A DNA stretch of 64,000 nucleotides from Rhodophyticola sp017644125 (GCF_042140125.1 NZ_CP159473.1); one strand, 5' to 3'. Positions 34,494-43,920 are shown, numbered from the stretch's first letter. Program-made: numbers and translations. Notes: a model not told the origin generated them from the letters alone.

Positions 34494-35923
34494 AGCAGGT
34501 CCCAGCGCGGAAATCCGAAATTCAGATAGTCGCGGCGATAAACCTCCATCGCCGCGTCTTCGACCGAGCCGTCATAGATGCTTTTCAGCGGAAAGGGCTC
34601 GTCGCGCAAAGGCGCATCGAAACCGGCGTCCCCATGGCCAAGTTTCGCGGCCAGCGCGGGCAGCTCCCGCGCCATCTCTTCCTCACGGATCAGCAGATCG
34701 GGCAGGGTGACGTTCGCCATGCCCTGAAGGATGGCCGTTTGGGTGGCCCAGGCCGGATCGACCTTCAGACCGGTCTGGCCGGCCAGATTGCCTTTCAGAA
34801 AGGCAAGAAAGGCGAGGAACGCGGCCTTGTGCTCCTCCGCTCCATATCCGTCCACAAGCCCTTTCGCGGGGATGGGAAGACCGTACATCTTGCGCAGCAC
34901 CCGCCGCGCCTCCGCATATGCAGGGCGGTCGTTTGGCAGAATGTAGCGGGTGAACACATCATAGGCGCGGGCAACCGGATGCCGCAGAACCGTGAAGCTG
35001 CGATGGCCCTCGTGCCGGCGCATCCATTGGCGAAGCTCCTTTTGGTTCATCCCGCTCGGCACATCGCGTGCGGCAAGCCCGTCAAGCCCGGCCATCCAGG
35101 TCACGACCGGCGCTACCACCGATCCCTTGATGGGCATGAACAGCAGCCCGGTCTCCGGCAGGGCGAAAAACCCCGGCACGCCGGGATGCCGTCTCGGCTC
35201 GAAATTGGGGGTCCGGGTCAGATCGAACCGGTCAAGCGCCGCGACGGCCGCCGCCATTTCCTCGAAATTCTCGACCTTCTGGCTCAGATCGCTCGGGTTT
35301 TGCTTTTTCAGTTTGCTGTTGGTCGCCGAAATCTCATGGGAAGACCCCAGATATCGCGCCATCCCGTTGATCACATCCAGATCGTTGATGTCTTCATAGG
35401 AGATGTAGAAGGCGGTTTGCCCCGTTCGTTGCAGGCCGTTTTGCAGTGCAATCTGGAACGCCTGAAGCTTCTCAAGCAGAACCTCGAACTCTTCGGTGTC
35501 GAATGTGATCTTGTCGGACTCGCGACGGTGCTTCATGTCCGTCAACCGCCATTGACCCGTCGCCGCCGCGATCTTGCGCGATACATAGCTTTCCAGCGGA
35601 TTGCGGGTCAGGATGATCTTGGCGACTTTCGGGTCGGGCAACACCCGCTCCAGCACCCGGGCGTCATGATCGTGAAAGAATCGGAACCCCGGCAATCCTT
35701 CGGTATTCTCAAGCAGCGCGTCGAAAAGTCGGACCGGGTCCCTTTCGCGCGCCTTCATGTCGATGCCGAACATCTCGAAGGTCTTGTGATGGCCCATGAA
35801 GGACGGGTTGAACACTTCGCCCAGACAGGCCAGGTCGGGGAACTCGTTCAACGTCGCCTCAAGATAGTTCGACCCGGTCCGCATCTCGGCAAACATCACG
35901 AAGGCGTCAAATTGGCGGGGCAT
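34490..35923 (-). CDS. Two-domain sulfotransferase (Stf0/NodH-like plus Sulfotransfer_2-like)
   Basis: 477 residues that appear to hold two sulfotransferase-like halves. The N-terminal half begins FVMFAEMRTGSNYLEATLN, a 5'-phosphosulfate loop as in Stf0/NodH proteins, and has IILTRNPLESYVSRKIA as its 3'-phosphate site. The C-terminal half has LLFMPIKGSVVAPVVTWM and FTVLRHPVARAYDVFTRY, which match the PAPS-binding motifs of the carbohydrate Sulfotransfer_2 family. It starts immediately after the stop of the GT14-like gene. PAPS-dependent sulfation of a glycan is the likely role; acceptor and activity of each half are unknown. Confidence 0.75.
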   Translation of the reverse strand: MPRQFDAFVMFAEMRTGSNYLEATLNEFPDLACLGEVFNPSFMGHHKTFEMFGIDMKARERDPVRLFDALLENTEGLPGFRFFHDHDARVLERVLPDPKVAKIILTRNPLESYVSRKIAAATGQWRLTDMKHRRESDKITFDTEEFEVLLEKLQAFQIALQNGLQRTGQTAFYISYEDINDLDVINGMARYLGSSHEISATNSKLKKQNPSDLSQKVENFEEMAAAVAALDRFDLTRTPNFEPRRHPGVPGFFALPETGLLFMPIKGSVVAPVVTWMAGLDGLAARDVPSGMNQKELRQWMRRHEGHRSFTVLRHPVARAYDVFTRYILPNDRPAYAEARRVLRKMYGLPIPAKGLVDGYGAEEHKAAFLAFLAFLKGNLAGQTGLKVDPAWATQTAILQGMANVTLPDLLIREEEMARELPALAAKLGHGDAGFDAPLRDEPFPLKSIYDGSVEDAAMEVYRRDYLNFGFPRWDLL

Positions 35924-37627
35924 CTACTTCTTTACCAGATAGGGGCGGTTATCACCGGGTTTCGTTTGCAATCCCTGGGTCGTGGCCGGAAAATCTCCGA
36001 TCACGAAGGGTTGCATGCCCTGGTTCTTGAGGTTTTGCAGAAACTGCCCGAACCCGTCCAGATTGGCCATGCGCGGTGCCTCGGTCAGGCGCGGCGCCGA
36101 AGGCCCGTCCATCGCATCCAGAATGCTTTGCAGGTTCTCCATCGGCTCCTCCACGAACTCGGCAAGCGACCAGATCCGCACATCGGCCCGGGTCTTGACG
36201 CTGCGCAGGATGTTCAGGAACTCCACCTCCCGCTTCTGCATCATTGCGGCCTCTTTGCGGATCTCGCCGAAATCTCGATTCGAAAGAAACAGCGGCACAG
36301 CCCAGGCCCCGGTGATGACCGAGATCTGCGCGTTGCTGTCTGAGGACAGGAACCAGCCGATTTTCTGGTTGTCGCGCGGGCTGAACTGGAACACCTGGCG
36401 TTCGCCCCGCGTGTTCCAGATGAGGCTCGTCAGGAAATGCTGCGGATTGTAATCGCGCAGTTTCGCAGCCGACGACAAACAGCCGGCATAGACATCCGTA
36501 TCTCCGGCGAAACGGGCCCGGACTGGATCGAAGAGGTTGCCATGGACCCGCGCTCCGAGACGGCGGGACAGCCACGGCTCGAAATCCTCGAACAGGTCGT
36601 TGAAGCCCTGAAACACGGAGTACCGCGCGCAGGTCTTGCCGTTTTCCCAGTCGAGATTGGGGAACCGGCTGTGCATGTAAAGGCCCGCACGGCCCCGCGT
36701 CCGGCGTTCCAACGCCTTTGCGAACACCCGGTCGATCTTGCCCGGTGCGGGCTCCGCCATCTGGGATCCGGGCTGATCGGCGCGCAGGAATGTCTCGTAA
36801 AGACGGTTTGCACGCGGCCACGCCTTGCGCGCCACGAAGCAATCCGAGCGGCGCAGAAGATGCAGATGGTCATCGTAGAACACATGCGGCTTGCCCTGAA
36901 AATCGAACTTCGACAGGGTCAGCGACCGGCTCTCCATCTGTCTGGAATAGACCCGCGCAAGCGTCTGATAATAGCTCTCGTCGGGAATCCAGACCAGTTT
37001 GAAGAAAGCGTCATGGGCCTTGCGCGCCGGGTCCTGCAGGATCGCCGACAATGTCTGCCGCGTCAGGCACCACCATTGAGAGCCCAGATGCGGCACCAGC
37101 CCTTCGGGCATTTCGCGTTTCAGGCCAAGGGTCCGTTGCAGCTCGACATAGCGATCGAACAGGAAGCGATGTCGCTTCCACGAGAAGGGGAACCGGAAGA
37201 GGAATCGTTCTGAATTCAAGCCGCCCACGGTCCATTCCACATCCTGCGTGGTCACGCTTTCGATGAAATCCGTATGCGGCCGGGCGGCAAGATACTCTTT
37301 CAGTTCCTCAACCGGCCTCAGCGGCAGGCAGGAGCCGCTGGCCAGATAGACATGGCGGACCTTGGGGAACTCCGCCAGCATCACCTCGGACGCGGTCTGC
37401 GACGCGGCAACCAGCGACCAGGTGCCCCATTCGCATTTGTGCCGCTTGGAAAACCGGATATTCGGCAGGTCCGACAGCGTGGATTGCAGCCAGGCATTGG
37501 CCCTCGCGCTGACCCGCTTGTCCACATGTATGACAACCGGGCATTCGCGTTCGGCCCAGTGCCTTGCCACCTCCGCCGCCCGGTCCAGCGCGGTGTGGCA
37601 AAGCATGACGAACCCGACACTGCTCAT
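35924..37627 (-). CDS. GT14-like beta-1,6-N-acetylglucosaminyl/xylosyltransferase with C-terminal extension
   Basis: 567 residues. The N-terminal half looks like the Branch/core-2 (GT14) family: VGFVMLCHTALDR, VVIHVDKRVS, HVYLASGSCLPLRP and GSQWWCLTR with a following IPDESYYQTL. The C-terminal half (from about residue 290) is a separate domain that I associate from memory with rhodobacterial proteins of unknown function (DUF5927/5928). It may recognise the acceptor. The gene is followed with no gap by the two-domain sulfotransferase and preceded by an ATGA overlap, so the three act as a unit. Confidence 0.75.
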   Translation of the reverse strand: MSSVGFVMLCHTALDRAAEVARHWAERECPVVIHVDKRVSARANAWLQSTLSDLPNIRFSKRHKCEWGTWSLVAASQTASEVMLAEFPKVRHVYLASGSCLPLRPVEELKEYLAARPHTDFIESVTTQDVEWTVGGLNSERFLFRFPFSWKRHRFLFDRYVELQRTLGLKREMPEGLVPHLGSQWWCLTRQTLSAILQDPARKAHDAFFKLVWIPDESYYQTLARVYSRQMESRSLTLSKFDFQGKPHVFYDDHLHLLRRSDCFVARKAWPRANRLYETFLRADQPGSQMAEPAPGKIDRVFAKALERRTRGRAGLYMHSRFPNLDWENGKTCARYSVFQGFNDLFEDFEPWLSRRLGARVHGNLFDPVRARFAGDTDVYAGCLSSAAKLRDYNPQHFLTSLIWNTRGERQVFQFSPRDNQKIGWFLSSDSNAQISVITGAWAVPLFLSNRDFGEIRKEAAMMQKREVEFLNILRSVKTRADVRIWSLAEFVEEPMENLQSILDAMDGPSAPRLTEAPRMANLDGFGQFLQNLKNQGMQPFVIGDFPATTQGLQTKPGDNRPYLVKK

Positions 37628-38634
37628 GCCCAGTTCCCCTTAGACATGAGGCCCAGGATCTCAAGCTGCCGCCAGTTGATGTAGCGCTCGGACCACTTGC
37701 ACCAGAAATTCGGATCTTCGTTCAGGCCCGCATGATAGGCCTTGTATTCATGGCTGTTGGCATAATGCTGCCGACGTTCAAGCTCCTCCTCCGCCTTCGA
37801 CGTGAAGGTGTCGAGAAACTTGGCATGCATCAGGACGCCGGAGGTCTTTTCCCCGCCCCATTCGTCGTAAACGAGGTTCAGCCCCCGCGGCAGAAGCATG
37901 TGGGTGGAGCTGGCAAAGGCGTAGGACCGGTTCCATTTGACCAGCGGGATCTTGTTCAACGCGGGCGCCCGCTCTGGCCGGTCGGGAAAGAAAAGGCGGG
38001 CGCGCGGGCCGCCCTGGATCCACAGGTTTCCGAACTGCCAGTTCCGCTTGATCTGATAATTGCCCGCATCGAACCAGCAGGCGATCTCGAACGGGTTCTG
38101 ACCGTCATGATAGGGTTGGGCGGTGATCGACCCTTTCGGGTACATGTCAAGCAGCATGGTCCCGAAGGACTTGATGGAAGAGGCATCCAGCCAATCGGTC
38201 AGCGCCGGGATCGGGCGGCTGTCGCAGAACGGATAGACCAGGAACTCGTCGGGATCGACCACAAGGCTCCAATGGCCATGGGCGTATTTCATCAAAAGCC
38301 AGTTCAGCCAGTCCATCCCGAAGCGGGACCGCTTGTAGCTGGCGGATGTCGTCCAGACGGAACAATCGGACTGCGCGGCCAGAAACTCGCGCGTCCCGTC
38401 GGTGCTGTCATTGTCGACAAAGAAGAAATGCGAGATGCCGCGGTCGCGATAGTACTCAAGGAAGTACTTCAGGCGCAGTTTCTCGTTGCGAAGGGTCACA
38501 AAACACAGAACGTCGTCCGGGCGGATCAGGTCGGTGCGGTCGGCGACCGGCAGAAGCTGCCAGCGTTTGCGCATGGCGCGGATGCGGAATTTCCGTCGCC
38601 TCAGGCGCAATCCATAGCGCTGAATCGCCTTCAT
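37624..38634 (-). CDS. Glycosyltransferase, GT2/GT92-like
   Basis: 336 residues. A basic N-terminus (RLRRRKFRIRAMRKRW) precedes VLCFVTLRNEKLRLKYFLEYY and HFFFVDNDSTDGTREFL, typical of GT2 or GT92 type transferases, and LVVDPDEFLVYPF supplies an acidic metal site. No transmembrane segment is visible, so it is probably peripheral at the inner membrane. I set the start at ATG 38634, which overlaps the stop of the upstream GT4 gene by 4 bp; an ORF start 27 bp earlier is less plausible. Confidence 0.82.
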   Translation of the reverse strand: MKAIQRYGLRLRRRKFRIRAMRKRWQLLPVADRTDLIRPDDVLCFVTLRNEKLRLKYFLEYYRDRGISHFFFVDNDSTDGTREFLAAQSDCSVWTTSASYKRSRFGMDWLNWLLMKYAHGHWSLVVDPDEFLVYPFCDSRPIPALTDWLDASSIKSFGTMLLDMYPKGSITAQPYHDGQNPFEIACWFDAGNYQIKRNWQFGNLWIQGGPRARLFFPDRPERAPALNKIPLVKWNRSYAFASSTHMLLPRGLNLVYDEWGGEKTSGVLMHAKFLDTFTSKAEEELERRQHYANSHEYKAYHAGLNEDPNFWCKWSERYINWRQLEILGLMSKGNWA

Positions 38635-39911
38635 GACCTGCCTTCTTGCCTGTCCTGCCAAAGTGCAGCCAAGGCCGCTTCGACGGTTCCAAAATGTGCC
38701 TGCCAGTCGGGAAGCCGGGCTTTTGAAGGGTCAGGCACTGGCAAACTATCCACAATTCGTTGCTTTATCGTTGCGGACCAAGAGTACGCATCCCGGGGGT
38801 CAAGGTAAATGACGCTGTCGCCCAGAACCTCGCGCAGAACCGGAAGGTCCGAGCAGAACGGAGCGCAGCCCTCTCGAAGCGCCTCGGCCGGAGGCAGGCC
38901 GAACCCCTCCGCAAGGCTGGGGAATAGCAGCCCGCTGGCCGCCACCATCAGGCTTCTCACCTGCGTATCGGGCAGGGCTCCATGCTCGAAGATACAGGTC
39001 CCGTTCAGAGAGTGATCGTCAAGGCGCGCAAGAAGATCCTCGCTCCGCCAGCCCCGGTTTCCGACCAGATGCAGATGCGGGACCCGGTTTGCAGGCAGGG
39101 TTTCGGCCAGATCGTCCCAGACATCCAGCAAAAGCGCGTGGTTCTTGCGGGGCTCGATGGTTCCCAAAGCCAGAAAGGATGGATGGCCGGGATCAAAACC
39201 CGGCGGCAGTGGCCCGAACGCCACCGGATCCGGCAGGCCCAGATGGGCAACCGCAATATCCGGCAGTCCGCCCCAGCCCGCGGCATGAGATGTCAGGCGC
39301 GCGCGGGTATCATGGGAGTTTGCAATGATCAGATCCGCCTGCATGCAGACGCGCTTCATCATGGCCGCAAAACCCTGCGTCTGGCCCGGGACAACGAAAT
39401 CGGGATAATCCAGCGGGATTACATCATGAACCAGCACCGCCATCCGCATGTCCGGGTGGGCGGATACGGCGGCAAGCATTCGAAGCGACAGGTTGCTGTG
39501 CCCCACATTCAGATAGACCGTCTGATCGCGAAACTGTGCCCTTAGCATCGTCGAAATCCGCCCGGCAAGGCAGCGCGCCGTTGCATGGGGGCGCAACATG
39601 GCCTCGGCCCGGTGCCGGGGATTGCGGGCCTTGCCGTAAGCGCGCGACAACCGGTCCGCCCGGCCAAGAGGCAGGCGGCCATCGAGGATATCGGAAAGAC
39701 AGGATCCGCCGTCGCGGCCAAGAAGCAGGTAGCCCCGGGTTGTCCGGCAAATGTACCGGGTATCCGGATGATGACGAAGACATCGGTTCAGATAGGCATA
39801 TTCGACACGATCCACACCGGTCAGCGCACCACGACCGACCCGGCTGAGCAGGCGCGTCACATCCAGACAGATCGGGTATTCGGCACGGCCCACGGGCAAG
39901 GCCCCTTTCAT
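38631..39911 (-). CDS. Glycosyltransferase family 4 (group 1)
   Basis: 426 residues with the GT-B fold. The N-terminal domain starts ICLDVTRLLSRVGRGALTGVDRVE. The C-terminal donor-binding domain contains FLALGTIEPRKNHALLLDVW, HLHLVGNRGW and LLFPSLAEGFGLPPAEALREG, the EGFGLPxxE motif that binds the nucleotide sugar. It is 13 bp after galU and overlaps the next glycosyltransferase, so it likely uses UDP-glucose or another sugar nucleotide for a surface polysaccharide. Confidence 0.92.
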   Translation of the reverse strand: MKGALPVGRAEYPICLDVTRLLSRVGRGALTGVDRVEYAYLNRCLRHHPDTRYICRTTRGYLLLGRDGGSCLSDILDGRLPLGRADRLSRAYGKARNPRHRAEAMLRPHATARCLAGRISTMLRAQFRDQTVYLNVGHSNLSLRMLAAVSAHPDMRMAVLVHDVIPLDYPDFVVPGQTQGFAAMMKRVCMQADLIIANSHDTRARLTSHAAGWGGLPDIAVAHLGLPDPVAFGPLPPGFDPGHPSFLALGTIEPRKNHALLLDVWDDLAETLPANRVPHLHLVGNRGWRSEDLLARLDDHSLNGTCIFEHGALPDTQVRSLMVAASGLLFPSLAEGFGLPPAEALREGCAPFCSDLPVLREVLGDSVIYLDPRDAYSWSATIKQRIVDSLPVPDPSKARLPDWQAHFGTVEAALAALWQDRQEGRS

Positions 39912-39924
39912 CTGGGGCAGGCGC

Positions 39925-40818
39925 TCACTGTGCCGCGTTTTGCGTGGCCATCATTTCGTCCAGGTATTGCGAGAATTCGTCGCGCAACTCCTCCCGCGCC
40001 AGGCCGAACGCGACGGTCGCCTGAAGAAAACCGGCCTTGGAACCGCAATCGAACCGCTGCCCCCGGAACCGGAAGCCATAGACATTGCCGGACACTTCGA
40101 TCTCCTGCGCGATCGCATCGGTCAACTGAACCTCGCCGCCTGCGCCGGTTTTGATCCTGTGCAGGTTGTTCATGATGTTCGGCGTCAGGATGTACCGCCC
40201 GATGACCGCAAGGTTCGACGGCTGCTTGCCCATGGGGGGTTTCTCGACCATCCCCTTGACCGACACGACCGAGCCCATGTCCTCCTTGATGTCGAGAATG
40301 CCGTAGGCCGAAGCCTTGTCCGAGGGCACCTCCATCGCGGCGACCATATTGCCCCCGGTCTCGGCATGCGCCTCGACCATCTGCTGCAGGCAGGGCGTTT
40401 CGGCGGCGATGACATCGTCGGGCAGGATCACGGCAAAGGGCTCATCCGCCAGAAGCCGCCGTGCGCACCAAACGGCATGGCCAAGGCCAAGGGGCCGGTG
40501 CTGACGCAGATAGGCGATGGCGCCACTGTCCATATTGGTGGTCTTCAAGGCCTGAAGCAGATCCTCCTTGCCCTTCTTGCGAAGGGCGGTTTCCAGTTCT
40601 GGCGAATGGTCGAAGTAATCCTCCAGCGCGCTCTTGCCGCGCGACGTGACGAAGATGAACTCCTTGATCCCCGCGGCACGCGCCTCGTCGATCGCGTATT
40701 GGATCAGCGGCCGGTCGACCAGCGTCATGATTTCCTTGGGAATGGATTTCGTGGCGGGCAAGAACCGGGTTCCCAGCCCCGCCACCGGAAAGATCGCCTT
40801 GGTCACACGTTTTTTCAT
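39925..40818 (-). CDS. galU: UTP-glucose-1-phosphate uridylyltransferase
   Basis: 297 residues. Makes UDP-glucose for cell-surface glycans. The N-terminal nucleotide-binding signature is FPVAGLGTRFLPATKSIPKE, followed by MTLVDRPLIQYAIDEA, and the C-terminal GQRFDCGSKAGFL matches GalU closely. ATG 40818 gives the usual MKKRVTKAIFPVAG start; ATG 40839 seven codons upstream is possible. Transcribed with the glycosyltransferases and sulfotransferase downstream. Confidence 0.95.
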   Translation of the reverse strand: MKKRVTKAIFPVAGLGTRFLPATKSIPKEIMTLVDRPLIQYAIDEARAAGIKEFIFVTSRGKSALEDYFDHSPELETALRKKGKEDLLQALKTTNMDSGAIAYLRQHRPLGLGHAVWCARRLLADEPFAVILPDDVIAAETPCLQQMVEAHAETGGNMVAAMEVPSDKASAYGILDIKEDMGSVVSVKGMVEKPPMGKQPSNLAVIGRYILTPNIMNNLHRIKTGAGGEVQLTDAIAQEIEVSGNVYGFRFRGQRFDCGSKAGFLQATVAFGLAREELRDEFSQYLDEMMATQNAAQ

Positions 40819-40961
40819 AAACTCACCATTCAGCCCCATGGCTCGCACGCAGCCACGCCTTAACCGACATAGTCAGGTCGTTGGCGAAGGGCCAGCTTTT
40901 GCTGGAATCATGGCGCTGCGAAGCCCGCAAAAGTTGATATCTGTGGCTTCCTTATCAAAAA

Positions 40962-42188
40962 TCAGCCGCGATGGGGACGGCATCGCTCCGTCTCGGCGCG
41001 AACCCGTCCGCGAAAGCCCCAGGCCTGGGCAAAGGCTTGCCCACGATCCGAACGGCCGAAAAGGCCCCCGGCCTGAACCCAGACCCCGGTTTCCGAAAAC
41101 GCGACGCGATGGGCCCGCAAACTCGGCGCAAACAGAAAAACCGTGACCGTCCCGCCTTTACCGGCTTTCTGCGCCGCCTCCGCCAGAAGGCGCCGTGCCT
41201 GGAACCAGCGACCGGCCATGTAGACCGCCTGCGGCGCCGGCTCCTCCCGCAATGTCAGAAATGTGCCGTCACCAACAGTCGGGATCAGCGTCTGCCCGGG
41301 CTGACGCGTCATGCCCGCGGCGATCCCGTCCTCAAGGTCTTTCCGCAAGCGCCCTAGATCCCCGGGTTCCAGATCTCCGCGCAGCAGAAACCGGTCAAGA
41401 CGGTCCCTTTGCTGCTTTCGAAACGCGTTCAGTCTCGGCACAACCCGATCGGCCTGCCCGTGTTTGCGCAGATAAACCGCCATGCTGGCCCCGATCTGCG
41501 CCAGCGATCTGGGGGCCCGGTTGCGGTGGCGCCGGCTTGAGGGCGCAAAGCCGTGATGAACCAGCGCTCCGGGTACGGCGGCACTCCTGAGGCCGGCCCG
41601 GTGCAGCCGCATGGCCAGATCGGTGTCGTCGAGATAGAAGGCGAAGGCCTCGTCGAAACCGCCGATCTGCTCGATCGCCTTCCGGCGCAGCGCGAAATTC
41701 GTGCCTTGCAGCTTCAGTGCATAGCCTTCCGGCAAATCCGGGCAGACCGGCCCGGCGCCCGGCAGATCAAGCGCCATCTCCTCCGCCAAGCCGTTCACGG
41801 CCCGGCTGCCCCATTGCAGGGAAATCCCGTTGCGCCCGATCACATGGCCGCCAGCCGCCATTACGTCTGGGTCCTCGAAGGCCGCGATCAGGCGCGTCAG
41901 CCAACTCGGCTCCGGCACCGCGTCATCGTCGACAAAGGCGAGGATCTCTCCCCCAGCCATGGCGATACCCAGATTGCGCGCCGCCGAGATATTCTGCCGC
42001 GTCTCAAGCCTGGTCTTGATCCGCCCGGCAAAGCTCAGATCCGCGATGCGGTCCAGCCCGTTCCGGTCGGCAACGACGATCAGTTCGACCGGGCGATACG
42101 CCAGCTGATGGATACCCAGCAGGCACCGTCTCAGCAGGGCCGGGCGGCCTTGGCTGACAACGATCACGCTGACCGGAAGCGCCGCCAT
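40962..42188 (-). CDS. Glycosyltransferase family 2
   Basis: 408 residues. The GT2 domain fills the first 230: VSVIVVSQGRPALLRRCL, NISAARNLGIAMAGG, LAFVDDDAVPEPSW (the DxD metal site) and FDEAFAFYLDDTDLAMRLHRAG. A C-terminal extension of about 175 residues has no clear motif. The ATG at 42188 shares one base with the kdsB stop (TGATG), which fixes the start. Placement between kdsB and galU suggests LPS core or capsule synthesis. Confidence 0.87.
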   Translation of the reverse strand: MAALPVSVIVVSQGRPALLRRCLLGIHQLAYRPVELIVVADRNGLDRIADLSFAGRIKTRLETRQNISAARNLGIAMAGGEILAFVDDDAVPEPSWLTRLIAAFEDPDVMAAGGHVIGRNGISLQWGSRAVNGLAEEMALDLPGAGPVCPDLPEGYALKLQGTNFALRRKAIEQIGGFDEAFAFYLDDTDLAMRLHRAGLRSAAVPGALVHHGFAPSSRRHRNRAPRSLAQIGASMAVYLRKHGQADRVVPRLNAFRKQQRDRLDRFLLRGDLEPGDLGRLRKDLEDGIAAGMTRQPGQTLIPTVGDGTFLTLREEPAPQAVYMAGRWFQARRLLAEAAQKAGKGGTVTVFLFAPSLRAHRVAFSETGVWVQAGGLFGRSDRGQAFAQAWGFRGRVRAETERCRPHRG

Positions 42189-42988
42189 CAGGGCATGTTC
42201 ATCTGGGCCAGCATCGCCTCGATCCGGGGAACATCCTCGGGATTGTTGAGTTCCCAGAACTGGCGCCCGCGCGCGGCGACCTCCACACACAGAACCGGGT
42301 GGCCGTGTTCCAGAAACCGCAACTGCTCCAACCCCTCCATCTGCTCAAGCCGCCCTGCGGCAAGGCCGGGATAGGCTGACAGTGCCTCCGGCCGATACGC
42401 ATAGACACCGACATGGTGAAACACGGGCGTCTCCGCGTCTTCCGGGTAGGTCCCAGCGGTGAAGGGGATCACCTCCTTTGAGAAGAAAAGGGCCCGATGC
42501 GCCGCATCGAATACCGCCGTCGTGCCACCGACGCGACCGGCGAGCCGGTCCGCCTTGAGCGCATTCAGCGTTTCGCCGTCGCAACGCAGGACCGGCGTGG
42601 CGACCGCCGCATCGGGCGCGGCGCGCAATCCGGCGATCAGATCCTCCAGAAACCAGGCGGGCGTCAACGGCGCATCGCCCTGCAGGTTCACCACAATTTC
42701 CACGCACCCGTCGATCAGGCCCAACGCCTCCGCGCAGCGTTCGGTGCCATTGGCGCAGGTCTCCGAGGTCATCAGGACGCGGCCACCGAACCGCTCTGCC
42801 GCTTCGGCGATCCGTTCATCGTCGGTGGCGACGTAGACCGCATCGAACCCGTCCACCGCCATCGCCGCGCGCCAGCTTCGTTCGATCAGGCTTTGCGCGT
42901 CTCCGGTCGCACCGCGCAGGACCGCCAGCGGTTTGCCGGGATAGCGGCTCGACGCGTAGCGCGCCGGGATGATGCAAACGACACTCAT
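42188..42988 (-). CDS. kdsB: CMP-Kdo synthetase (3-deoxy-manno-octulosonate cytidylyltransferase)
   Basis: 266 residues. Activates Kdo with CTP for LPS inner core or capsule linkers. The start VCIIPARYASSRYPGKPLA, followed by VYVATDDERIAE, VNLQGDAPL and FHHVGVYAYRPEAL, is diagnostic. It overlaps cysQ by ATGA and the GT2 gene by one base. The LptCAB genes upstream in the window fit a cell that builds Kdo-containing LPS. Confidence 0.95.
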   Translation of the reverse strand: MSVVCIIPARYASSRYPGKPLAVLRGATGDAQSLIERSWRAAMAVDGFDAVYVATDDERIAEAAERFGGRVLMTSETCANGTERCAEALGLIDGCVEIVVNLQGDAPLTPAWFLEDLIAGLRAAPDAAVATPVLRCDGETLNALKADRLAGRVGGTTAVFDAAHRALFFSKEVIPFTAGTYPEDAETPVFHHVGVYAYRPEALSAYPGLAAGRLEQMEGLEQLRFLEHGHPVLCVEVAARGRQFWELNNPEDVPRIEAMLAQMNMP

Positions 42989-43782
42989 GAGGATTTCAGG
43001 GCGACACCGGGCGCATAGGCTATGAAAAACGGGTTCTCGTAGCCGGGCTTGCCATAGACAAACGGCGTGTGATCGTCAAAGCGGACCATCTTGCCGCCCG
43101 CGCCGCGCAGGACGGCATCGCCCGCCGCCGTGTCCCACTCCATGGTCCGGCCAAGTCTCGGATAAAGATCCGCCTCCGCCGTGGCCAGAAGACAGAATTT
43201 GAGCGAGGAGCCCGCGCTTTTCATATCCGCAACGTTGTATTTGGCGATATAGGCATCGGTTGCGCTATCCCGATGCGATTTCGATGCAACGACCCTCAGC
43301 GCGCGCACATCCGGCACCGAAACGCCGATTTCCGTGACTTCGCCGGACATATCCGGGTTGAAATCGCCGGTTTCTTCGACGCTGCGCCCGTTCGCCTGCG
43401 TGTAGAACAAGCGGCCCTTCGCCGGTGCATAGACCACGCCGCGCACCGGTGCGCCATCGCGCACAAGGGCGATATTGACGGTGAAATCCCCGCGGCGCTG
43501 GATGAATTCCTTGGTCCCGTCCAACGGATCGACGATGATGAAATCGCGGGCGGTTCGCTCGTGGCTGGTCGCCTGCTCTTCGGTGACGAGGGTCATGTCG
43601 GGGAACTCGGCGCGCAATCCCGCCGAGATCAGGGCATCGGCCGCTTCATCGGCCTCTGTGACCGGGCTGTCATCGGATTTGACCTTGACGTCAAAATCAT
43701 CGGCCTCGTAAATCTCCATGATCCGCGCGCCAGCCTCAAGCGCGAGCTTGCGAAAAACGCGTTCGATTTTCTCGAAATCCAC
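42985..43782 (-). CDS. cysQ: 3'(2'),5'-bisphosphate nucleotidase CysQ
   Basis: 265 residues of the inositol-phosphatase superfamily. Metal-binding motifs are VTEEQ, IVDPLDGTKEF and WDTAAGDAVLRGAGG. CysQ hydrolyses PAP, the by-product of PAPS use, to AMP and phosphate; PAP inhibits sulfotransferases. First gene of the minus-strand glycan operon that ends with a sulfotransferase, which makes functional sense. The GTG start at 43782 follows AAGGAG with 8-nt spacing. Divergent from the ABC-2 permease. Confidence 0.94.
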   Translation of the reverse strand: MDFEKIERVFRKLALEAGARIMEIYEADDFDVKVKSDDSPVTEADEAADALISAGLRAEFPDMTLVTEEQATSHERTARDFIIVDPLDGTKEFIQRRGDFTVNIALVRDGAPVRGVVYAPAKGRLFYTQANGRSVEETGDFNPDMSGEVTEIGVSVPDVRALRVVASKSHRDSATDAYIAKYNVADMKSAGSSLKFCLLATAEADLYPRLGRTMEWDTAAGDAVLRGAGGKMVRFDDHTPFVYGKPGYENPFFIAYAPGVALKSS

Positions 43783-43920
43783 TCAGGATACTCCTTGCGG
43801 TCTAGATTGATCGTTAATCTCTTTGGCGGTATCGTCATGTAAAGGGCTAAGGGCAAAGCTTCCCTGCATCAAGACAGGGTCCGGCCCACGGGGCACATTC
43901 GGCAGGTAGGACTATCCCAT

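Noticed and set aside
40892..40905. Hairpin CCAGC-TTTT-GCTGG between galU and the GT2 gene
   Set aside because: The stem is only 5 bp, with no T run on the minus strand; too weak to call a terminator or regulator.
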